Below, in pieces: positions 20,637 to 27,138 of a stretch of DNA of 27,138 nucleotides; the first letter of the stretch is position 1; every line of letters begins with the position of its first letter. Location of the stretch: assembly GCA_002320665.1 (NCBI GenBank), contig DCKO01000018.1, positions 1 through 27,138 of the forward strand. The letters run 5' to 3'. The translations under genes were made by a program, and so were the position numbers. This DNA is from Micavibrio sp. UBA1672 (lineage in GTDB: Bacteria; Pseudomonadota; Alphaproteobacteria; Micavibrionales; Micavibrionaceae). The notes beneath the pieces are model-generated. The model did no database searches. It saw only the letters and a program-made list of their open reading frames with translations, and was not told where the DNA came from.

Positions 20637-21584
20637 ATGACTGTCAAACCGGAATTAAACAAAATCATACGTTTAGGAACCAGAGGTTCACCGCTCGCAC
20701 TGGTGCAGGCACATATGGTGCGGGATAACATATTAAGGGTAAAGCCGGATATCGAGGTTGAAATCATCAAGATCACAACCTCCGGCGACTGGAAACCCGA
20801 GCATGGCGAAACCCGTCTTAGAGAGGAAGATGGCGGTAAAGGCCAATTCGCCAAGGAAATCGAACAAGCCCTGCTGGAGGGCGTCATAGATATCGCCGTA
20901 CACTCCATGAAAGATATGGAGACCCAGCAACCGGAGGGGCTTATAATCCCCTTTATGCTCCCCAGAGAAGATGTGCGCGATGCATTCTTGGCGGAAAAAG
21001 CATCAAATATTGCCGAACTCCCTGAAAATGCAGTTATTGGCACATCAAGTGTCCGCCGCGCAGCTTTTCTAAAAAATATGCGCCCTGATCTGGAAATTGT
21101 GCCTTTCCGTGGCAATGTTCAGACCCGTATAGACAAGATGAAATCTGGACAAGTTGATGCAACTTTTCTTGCTTGCGCGGGGCTTAATCGTCTGGGGCTG
21201 GCTGATCAGATTACATCAATCGTACCAGAAGATGAATTCTTGCCTGCAGTGGGGCAAGGCGCTGTAGGTATTGAAATTCGTAGGGAAGATATGGATAAGT
21301 TGTCCTATTTCAGCCAATATTCCTGTGCAGAAACATATTTTAACGTAGAATGTGAGCGCGCTGTTTTGCGTGAATTGGATGGGTCATGCCATACCCCAAT
21401 CGGTGTTTATGCCATAAAAGAGGGGGAAGAACTCTATTTGCGGGTGTACGTGGCCTCGGAAGATGGTAAATTTATCCTCAAAGAGGAATTGCGCAGCTCC
21501 TATGGTGATCTGGAAGATATGAAATCCCTAGGAAAAGCAGTTGCTAAACAGATTAAACCTCAATTGCCGGATGGCATATTATGA
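20637..21584 (+). CDS. hemC: Porphobilinogen deaminase (hydroxymethylbilane synthase)
   Basis: The 315-residue cytosolic enzyme joins four porphobilinogens into hydroxymethylbilane in the haem pathway. The family signature IIRLGTRGSPLALVQA opens the protein. HSMKDMETQQPEGL and the FRGNVQTRIDKM segment line the active site, and C251 in RELDGSCHTPIGVYA holds the dipyrromethane cofactor. The start codon used gives nine residues before the core motif, which is plausible. The stop overlaps the hemD start as ATGA, so the two are translationally coupled. Confidence 0.97.
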   Translation: MTVKPELNKIIRLGTRGSPLALVQAHMVRDNILRVKPDIEVEIIKITTSGDWKPEHGETRLREEDGGKGQFAKEIEQALLEGVIDIAVHSMKDMETQQPEGLIIPFMLPREDVRDAFLAEKASNIAELPENAVIGTSSVRRAAFLKNMRPDLEIVPFRGNVQTRIDKMKSGQVDATFLACAGLNRLGLADQITSIVPEDEFLPAVGQGAVGIEIRREDMDKLSYFSQYSCAETYFNVECERAVLRELDGSCHTPIGVYAIKEGEELYLRVYVASEDGKFILKEELRSSYGDLEDMKSLGKAVAKQIKPQLPDGIL

Positions 21585-22306
21585 GCGCAAGAGCCAAGGT
21601 TTTAATTACGCGACCCTTACCACAAGCTCTGAGCTTGAAATCACGCATCGAAGGGCAAATGCCAAGCGTTGAATGTCTGATCGCACCATCCTTAGAGATT
21701 AAAACGATTAATGCAGAGCTTCCCAAAGATGGATTTGAGGCGTTGATTGTGACGAGTATTAATGCGCTTGCAGTAATTGAAAATCAGCCATTTTTTGACT
21801 TTTTTGTGCCATTATTCTGTGTGGGGCAAAAAACAACAGAACAAGCACGTGAATTGGGGTTTAAGAATATCTATACAACGGCGCAAAACGCCCAAGAGCT
21901 ATGTGCCACTATCCAAAAGAGTAAATTGAAACGCTTTATGTACCTAAGAGGCGAGAACATCTCTTTTGATTTTAAACAGGAATTACCCAACATCAAGATA
22001 GATGAGCATATTGTTTATGATGCCAAAATGGCTGAAACCTTACCATCTGAAATAATCACGGCATTAAAGGGTGAAAAAATCGACATCATCACTTTCTTTT
22101 CCAAGCGCAGCGTGCAGAGTTTTCTGGAGTTGTTAGATCAGCATAATATTCCATTATCATCTCTGGAGGGCATAAAAACTTTATGCATAAGCGATGCCGT
22201 GCTAAAATCATTATCCGGCATTCATAAGGGCGATGTGTACGTGTCGCGTACACCAAATGAAGACGGAATGATTGAAACCCTTGATTCAATATGCTGTAAA
22301 GCTTGA
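21581..22306 (+). CDS. hemD: Uroporphyrinogen-III synthase
   Basis: The 241-residue protein is of the right size and in the right place for HemD, which closes and inverts ring D of hydroxymethylbilane. Sequence is poorly conserved in this family. The features I recognise are the opening VLITRPLPQALSLKSRI, LIVTSINALAVIE, LFCVGQKTTEQARELGF, MYLRGENISFDF and ITFFSKRSVQSFLEL, which match the two-domain HemD pattern. The ATG overlaps the hemC stop. The next gene follows after 80 bases. Confidence 0.9.
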   Translation: MSARAKVLITRPLPQALSLKSRIEGQMPSVECLIAPSLEIKTINAELPKDGFEALIVTSINALAVIENQPFFDFFVPLFCVGQKTTEQARELGFKNIYTTAQNAQELCATIQKSKLKRFMYLRGENISFDFKQELPNIKIDEHIVYDAKMAETLPSEIITALKGEKIDIITFFSKRSVQSFLELLDQHNIPLSSLEGIKTLCISDAVLKSLSGIHKGDVYVSRTPNEDGMIETLDSICCKA

Positions 22307-22386
22307 ATATTGAGGTGTAAACAGGCATTGTAGTGTTTGGTTTTATCTTGGAAAGACTGTAATTCGTAACTTTTAAGGGGCATAAG

Positions 22387-24135
22387 ATGTCAAAATCCGC
22401 TAATCAACCTCTTGAGCATGCAGAAGAAATCATTGAGCGTTTCGGTGGAATTAGGCCGATGGCATCAAAAATCGATGTCGCTGTAACAACCATTCAGGGC
22501 TGGAAAAAGCGCGGTGTTATTCCGGCTAATCGTAAAAATAATATTATATCCTCGGCTCAAGAGCATGATATTGACCTATCCGATTTGATCGAAGGATTAT
22601 CCCCGCCGGCCAATCAGGATATCCCCGAAGAGCAAAGAGAAGATGAGGCCCTGCAGACAGAGCAAGAGGCACCGGAGAAAACACTTGAAGCCTCTAAAGG
22701 AGAAAATGAAGATATCGCCGAAGATATAGAAGAAAGCGAAGAATCTGAAACTATAGAAGCCGGTGAAGATGACACCCAAGAGGAGGAAGCTCAAGTTGAA
22801 GTGGACGAAGGCGAGGCTGATGAAGATACTCAAGAAGAAAGCGAAGAAATTCGTGTAAAAACAACAGATTTTGAAATCAAAACAAGAGCTCAAAAGAATC
22901 CCGATCATCAGGAAAATGAGCAAGATTTCACTGAAATCGCAATAGAAACGGAAAAACGCGCCGTAACAAAAAGCGCCGTGGTCACCTTTGCTGTAATCTT
23001 GGTGGTCTTGATTGCCGTTGTGATGATTTTAATGCCCAAGATGGATCAGGTCGATAATCACGGGCAGCGTATAACATCCCTTGAAGGCGAGATGATTAAC
23101 GTCCAGCAGGAACAATCCATGTTTAAGGGACTCGTGCCGCGTGACTGGTCAAAACAACTGGAAGATCTAAAGAAACAAGTCGCTAATGCACAGCAAGCGG
23201 CTGCGCCAGCCATTCAAACCATACAGGATGTATCAGGTGATCTGATGGGGGGTAATACCGAAGCCATTCAGGATCGCGTTGTGCAATTAGAATCTTACGT
23301 TTCCGAGATGACAGAATCAACATCCCTTTCAGGCCTTATGGACCGCTTGAACGGCATGAGCAAAACAATGGTTGGTCAAGAAGTTATTGGCCAATCCATG
23401 CAAGACTTAAACGCGGTATTTGCCTCTCTTGGCCAAGCTGAAGGGCAGGATGGTCAGAAGGTCAATGGTTTACTGGATATGGCGCGTCAGCAAAGCGCAG
23501 CGTTAGGACAAACTTTCGAGAATGTTCCACAAAAGGATTTGCAAGCGGCTGCTATGCTTCTGGCAATGTCCCAAATGCGTACGACTTTGGCCCGAAACGA
23601 AGAATCCTTCGATGGAGACTTACAGCTTCTCATGAATATGGTGCCCGAGGAAAATGTTGAGCTTCGCGAGTCATTGGCGCGTCTGGCCCCATACGCCAAA
23701 GACGGTGTGTTATCGTCAAATGCGCTTTCCAACGAATTTCGTGGACTTGCCGGTGATGTTGTCGCCTCATCCTTAAGTGGCGAAGATGTATCCTTGATGG
23801 ATAAGGCGCGCGCGCGCATGAATAATTTGCTGGCGATTGAAAAAGACGGGGAACTCATTACTGGTACTGAAACACAAGCCACATTGAGTAAGGCCCAAAA
23901 CCAGATTGACCAAGGCAATGTTGAAGGTGCAATTAGTCTTTTACAAACAAATCTGGCACCTGCAGAATTGAAAAATCTTTCAGGATGGATTGATAAAGCG
24001 CAAGGCTTTGTCAGCGCCAGAAATGCTAAAAAATTGATAGAAGACACAATTAATATGAATCTCGGTAGTGGTTATCTAGGGGGCACATCAACGCTCTCGG
24101 AAGGGCGCAGCCGCATCAAGGGAAAAACTTACTAA
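22387..24135 (+). CDS. HTH-transmembrane-mitofilin-like fusion protein
   Basis: This 582-residue protein has three parts. Residues about 12-60 (AEEIIERFGGIRPMASKI, TTIQGWKKRGVIPANRK) look like a Cro/YdaS-type helix-turn-helix. Residues about 70-190 are a highly acidic, probably disordered linker. One membrane helix at about 197-217 (FAVILVVLIAVVMILM) is followed by an extracytoplasmic coiled-coil and helical region running to the end, of the mitofilin/Mic60-like type found between hemD and hemY in alphaproteobacteria. Related proteins shape membranes or tether the envelope. The N-terminal domain would lie in the cytoplasm and could touch DNA or protein. AAGGGG precedes the ATG. The mitofilin assignment rests mainly on position and architecture; the HTH pattern is clearer. 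Confidence 0.78.
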   Translation: MSKSANQPLEHAEEIIERFGGIRPMASKIDVAVTTIQGWKKRGVIPANRKNNIISSAQEHDIDLSDLIEGLSPPANQDIPEEQREDEALQTEQEAPEKTLEASKGENEDIAEDIEESEESETIEAGEDDTQEEEAQVEVDEGEADEDTQEESEEIRVKTTDFEIKTRAQKNPDHQENEQDFTEIAIETEKRAVTKSAVVTFAVILVVLIAVVMILMPKMDQVDNHGQRITSLEGEMINVQQEQSMFKGLVPRDWSKQLEDLKKQVANAQQAAAPAIQTIQDVSGDLMGGNTEAIQDRVVQLESYVSEMTESTSLSGLMDRLNGMSKTMVGQEVIGQSMQDLNAVFASLGQAEGQDGQKVNGLLDMARQQSAALGQTFENVPQKDLQAAAMLLAMSQMRTTLARNEESFDGDLQLLMNMVPEENVELRESLARLAPYAKDGVLSSNALSNEFRGLAGDVVASSLSGEDVSLMDKARARMNNLLAIEKDGELITGTETQATLSKAQNQIDQGNVEGAISLLQTNLAPAELKNLSGWIDKAQGFVSARNAKKLIEDTINMNLGSGYLGGTSTLSEGRSRIKGKTY

Positions 24136-24211
24136 ATTTTAATGAAATGATCATATCACTAGCAACGTCAAACAGTAGAATAACGCTGGATTTTATAAGG
24201 AAAATATATTC

Positions 24212-25591
24212 ATGATACGTGCTTTATGGGCCTTGGCTAAAATCTCGATAGTTGTTGCCGTTGTTGTATGGATCGCTGAGCGTCCTGGCACAATCACTAT
24301 TGACTGGATGGAATATAAGCTAAGCTTCCATGTTGGGTTCTTCCTCTTGGTTTTGCTGGGGCTGATTATTCTGGGCATTACAATTTTCAGCTTGATAAAA
24401 TATGTTTTGGATATGCCCAAAAACATTCAGCGCTATAATGATATCAGAGATAAGGATAAGGGCTTGAAGGCCCTGACAATTGGTTTGAGCGCTGTAGCCT
24501 CGGGCGATACAAAAAGTGCAATCTATCAGGCCTCACGAGCAAGCCGATTTTTAGGCAAAGAAGAGGCCTTGCCATTATTACTCTCGGCGCAGGCCGCGCG
24601 TATGGATGGACGAGAGCATGATGCCGCTACACAATTTGCCAATTTGATTGAAAGTAAAGATGGATCGTTTCTAGGCTTGCGTGGTTTATTGCAAGCCGCT
24701 CTTGATTGTGGGGATTATCACGGGGCGCGTGAGATTGGTCATGAAATCCTGAAAAAACACCCGAAACAGGACTGGGTTTTGCAGGTGGTCTATGATCTTG
24801 ATATTCGTCTCCGTAACTGGGATTCTGCGGTTAAAGTGCTATATCGCGCTGAGCGTCAAGGCATCATTCCGGTCAATAAGGCCAATAGTGATCGCGTGGC
24901 AATGATCTTGGCCCAAGCCGATGAAGCGAAAGAAACGGAAGATGAAACTGTGCTCTTCCGCATGCTGCAAAAGGCATATAAATATGATTCAGGCTTTGTC
25001 CCAACGGTTACCCGTTTGGCGGGCATGTATCTTGATCGCGGTAAAACCAAAGCCGCCATTTCTATGATCAAAAAAGCATGGAGCGTAAGCCCGCATCCTG
25101 ATCTTGTAGCGCTTTGGGATAGGGCTGCGCCTGTTGCAAAAGAGGGAGATGAGGATATGTCCCGTGTGCGATGGTTTGAAAAGCTACTGGATATAAATCC
25201 CGATAGCGTTGAAGGGCGACAAGCCCTGATACGGGTTTTAATCGAAGCAGGTTTATTCGGGGAAGCCAGAAAACATCTGGACGCCGCAGAAGAAATCCGC
25301 CCTAATGTAACGCTTTATAAATTATGGGCCAAGCTCGAAGACCGCACGACACATAATGATGAGGCTGTACGAGAATGGTTGAATAAGGCGGCGGATGCGC
25401 CGCGTGAACGCGTATGGCTATGCGGCGAAACAGGCCGGATTTATGATCATTGGATGCCGATTTCAGATCAAGGCTTGTTCAATACAATCATCTGGGATTT
25501 CCCCCAAGCGCGCCCTGTGGTTTCAAATGATTGGTTGGAACGCCGGAATGCATCCTCTTTCTTGCTCGAGGCCAAAAAGAAAATAGCTTAA
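24212..25591 (+). CDS. hemY: HemY-type TPR inner-membrane protein
   Basis: At 459 residues this matches the HemY family named from the haem operon, not protoporphyrinogen oxidase. Two N-terminal membrane helices (about 4-21 and 42-66) flank WIAERPGTITIDWMEYKLSFH, a family hallmark. From about 85 to 400 the protein is made of TPR-like helix pairs (KGLKALTIGLSAVASGDTKSA; FLGLRGLLQAALDCGDYHGA; LRNWDSAVKVLYRAE; DSVEGRQALIRVLIEAGLFGEA). A late CGETGR...W segment ends in NDWLERRN. Its role is probably scaffolding at the inner membrane; no catalytic motif is seen. AAGGA lies upstream of the start. Its TAA shares bases with the stop of the convergent rhomboid gene. Confidence 0.92.
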   Translation: MIRALWALAKISIVVAVVVWIAERPGTITIDWMEYKLSFHVGFFLLVLLGLIILGITIFSLIKYVLDMPKNIQRYNDIRDKDKGLKALTIGLSAVASGDTKSAIYQASRASRFLGKEEALPLLLSAQAARMDGREHDAATQFANLIESKDGSFLGLRGLLQAALDCGDYHGAREIGHEILKKHPKQDWVLQVVYDLDIRLRNWDSAVKVLYRAERQGIIPVNKANSDRVAMILAQADEAKETEDETVLFRMLQKAYKYDSGFVPTVTRLAGMYLDRGKTKAAISMIKKAWSVSPHPDLVALWDRAAPVAKEGDEDMSRVRWFEKLLDINPDSVEGRQALIRVLIEAGLFGEARKHLDAAEEIRPNVTLYKLWAKLEDRTTHNDEAVREWLNKAADAPRERVWLCGETGRIYDHWMPISDQGLFNTIIWDFPQARPVVSNDWLERRNASSFLLEAKKKIA

Positions 25592-26445
25592 AATCTAATC
25601 TTGCCGATACGCCAGAGATGATAGAGCAAAGTGCCACCCAAAAAACCACCCAAATGGGATTGCCATGAATCAGTTGGAAAAATGATTCCCAAACCAACAA
25701 TCACACAAATCCAAATCAGGATGAAGGGCAGAGGACCATGACTATCGCCCATACCCATAGAGGCTTTGCGCTGCTCCATCATCAGGATAACAGCGCCAAA
25801 TAATCCACTGATCCCGCCCGAGGCACCAATAACTCGTGTTGTGGCAAAAGGGTCATACATGAAGTAAAAAAGATGACCGCAAAAGGCGCTGGCAAAAAAC
25901 AGAGCCACCATATATTTTGCGCCGTAATTACGCTCGAATAAAGACCCCATAATTAAAAGCATAAATGAATTAGTTATAATATGCATCCAGCCATCATGTA
26001 TAAACAGGCTTGTAATCGGGGAGATCAGGGCAAAGTTACTCCACGCCATAGAGCCTGTATACATACCCGGCATAAATCCCAGATGCATGGTCAGAAAAAT
26101 ATTATTTTCTGGCCTGACAAAGACCAATAGCAAAATATGAGTGACCAGAATCAGACCAGTTAGAATGCGCACGGCTGGTGGTATATTTTCCCAATTAAAA
26201 AAAGGCACTTTTTCACCTGAAGAGCCGCGTGCCTGTTGGGATTGGCGTTTGGCTTGCTCGGCACGATATTGCGCACGGTATTGCTCTTCAAGCTTGTGAC
26301 GTTTTTTGTCTTCGCGGCGCTGCTCGGAACCTTCCTGTTTTTTGTTTTGCTCCAGACGTGCCCTTTTCTCAAGGCTGGGAAAATGGATGATGTTCTTATC
26401 ATCATCCTTGTCTTCATTCTTGTGATTATTATCGTCTTCGGACAT
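25588..26445 (-). CDS. Rhomboid family intramembrane serine protease
   Basis: The 285-residue protein cleaves membrane-spanning substrates within the bilayer. It starts with an unusually long, highly charged cytoplasmic region (about residues 1-85, rich in E, K, R and Q). Six or so helices follow. The catalytic serine is S209 in IGASGGISGLFG and the catalytic histidine is H264 in SHLGGFLGG. The loop HDGWMHIITN (H150, H155, N159) gives the conserved HxxxxHxxxN motif. All active-site residues are present, so it should be an active enzyme. The target is unknown. Confidence 0.93.
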   Translation of the reverse strand: MSEDDNNHKNEDKDDDKNIIHFPSLEKRARLEQNKKQEGSEQRREDKKRHKLEEQYRAQYRAEQAKRQSQQARGSSGEKVPFFNWENIPPAVRILTGLILVTHILLLVFVRPENNIFLTMHLGFMPGMYTGSMAWSNFALISPITSLFIHDGWMHIITNSFMLLIMGSLFERNYGAKYMVALFFASAFCGHLFYFMYDPFATTRVIGASGGISGLFGAVILMMEQRKASMGMGDSHGPLPFILIWICVIVGLGIIFPTDSWQSHLGGFLGGTLLYHLWRIGKIRF

Positions 26446-26510
26446 GCGCTTACCCGTATTTATTTCCTAGTGCTCTATCCTTATAACGGCACAGAGCAAC
26501 GGGCAAGAAG

Positions 26511-26540
26511 ATTATAGGAATAAGGTGAAGGTGAATGTCA
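26511..26540 (-). promoter_or_regulatory. Possible promoter of the rhomboid gene
   Basis: On the minus strand TGACAT (26535-26540) and a perfect TATAAT (26511-26516) are separated by 18 bases, about 65 bases before the rhomboid start. The -35 box overlaps the stop codon of the upstream gene. Confidence 0.4.
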
Positions 26541-27138
26541 CATCTTTGGCCGGAAGCCAATATTGGCATTTTTCTCGCGGTCATAATTATATTTAACTGT
26601 TTCATCACCTTTTGGCTTCATAAAGCTGGGCGGTTGCACGCGTGTGACAATATCGCTGGCTTTGGCCAGTAATTCAGTCGCTGCTATATGAGAAGCTTTC
26701 ATCTGTTTTACCAGTTCGCCAAAGACATTATTAAAGGCTTCTTCGGCCACAGCCATACCCATAACCATCATCTCAACTATTTTACCGGCAGAGGGGATTT
26801 TACCTTCGGCTTCCTTACCAAAACGGGCTGCAATTTCCTTGATATCCTCCAGTTTTTTCTTGGCGGGCTTTTTACCACCGCTTGAGCTACCGCTTTTACC
26901 TTTTTTGCCTTCTTCTTCCTCGTCTTCATCCTTATCGTCATTATCATTCACGACTTCGATTTTTACGTAAGTTGGCATTTGAAGACAGACAGGATATTTT
27001 CTTAAGTCCTGATTGGGTAGGCTTCGACCACTAAGTCCGGCTTTGACCTCCATATGAATCATATCGGGATCGTGCCAATCCATAACAACACAATGGCTTT
27101 TGAATTCACCTGTTTGTTTGCATCTTTTGATGGTCTTT
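26538..27138 (-). CDS. Unrecognised protein, 5' end outside window
   Basis: An ATG at 27083 would give 181 residues, but the same frame stays open without a stop to the window edge. The added residues (RCKQTGEFKSHCVVMDWHDPDMIHMEV) look coding, so the gene probably starts beyond 27138. The visible protein has three parts: an N-terminal segment with two or three Cys (C in KRCKQ, SHC and YPVC), a very acidic then lysine/serine-rich linker (DDKDEDEEEEGKKGKSG), and a helical region with ARFGKEAEGKIPSAGKIVEMM, MAVAEEAFNNVF and ATELLAKASDIV. I do not recognise a family and see no membrane helix. The linker and soluble character suggest a cytoplasmic binding protein, without firm support. Confidence 0.6.
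   Translation of the reverse strand, partial: KTIKRCKQTGEFKSHCVVMDWHDPDMIHMEVKAGLSGRSLPNQDLRKYPVCLQMPTYVKIEVVNDNDDKDEDEEEEGKKGKSGSSSGGKKPAKKKLEDIKEIAARFGKEAEGKIPSAGKIVEMMVMGMAVAEEAFNNVFGELVKQMKASHIAATELLAKASDIVTRVQPPSFMKPKGDETVKYNYDREKNANIGFRPKM

Noticed and set aside
20615..21115. 166-codon minus-strand frame opposite hemC
   Set aside because: It is serine-rich antisense translation of the clearly coding hemC, and it would also block the tsaD start region.

Overview
The window reads as chromosomal DNA of an alphaproteobacterium. The evidence is a circularly permuted, two-piece tmRNA gene; an alphaproteobacterial-type SspB ending in VISLDNFRKK; tsaD-gpsA divergent from hemC; and the order hemC-hemD-mitofilin-like-hemY. 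A Micavibrio-like or other non-model lineage is possible, but that is only a guess. Nothing marks the window as a prophage or plasmid: there are no integrase, capsid, replication or transposase genes.

Region 1 (1-9780, minus strand) is taken up by two giant fibre genes. The upstream one (9780-1762) encodes 2672 residues. It has an N-terminal membrane helix with a pseudopilin-like globular domain, a DVTG-type stalk, several YadA-head-like beta-roll modules interrupted by Cys-containing caps, an S74 intramolecular chaperone/autoprotease, a coiled coil and a C-terminal membrane helix. Its stop codon overlaps the start (ATGA) of a second fibre gene. That gene has a cleavable Sec signal peptide, is built from the same modules, and runs off the left edge of the window. 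I regard this pair as the most unusual system here: an apparently self-processing, pilin-anchored surface or periplasmic fibre.

Region 2 (10007-15653) holds an ABC1/UbiB-type atypical kinase (minus). The plus-strand genes that follow are a small alpha/beta hydrolase, an exported DotI/IcmL-like protein without T4SS neighbours, the permuted ssrA gene, a six-helix membrane protein, sspB and a second alpha/beta hydrolase. The ssrA tag is unusually long (24 residues) and contains the ANDN element twice. Its adaptor gene sspB lies only about 0.8 kb downstream.

Region 3 (15654-16298) has no convincing protein gene. It contains two palindromic repeat elements of the intergenic-repeat type and a near-consensus sigma-70 promoter. 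The promoter is followed after about 35 bases by a perfect hairpin plus a T-rich run, making a candidate small RNA. A 14-bp direct repeat lies further on.

Region 4 (16299-20612, minus) is a tight operon: tsaD, gpsA, acs, then a two-cluster CDGSH protein. Twenty-four bases away, on the plus strand, begins hemC-hemD (overlapping ATGA), then an HTH-transmembrane-mitofilin-like fusion and a HemY TPR protein. HemY converges on a rhomboid protease gene (minus), and the two stop codons share a TTAA. The right edge holds the 3' part of an unrecognised minus-strand gene.
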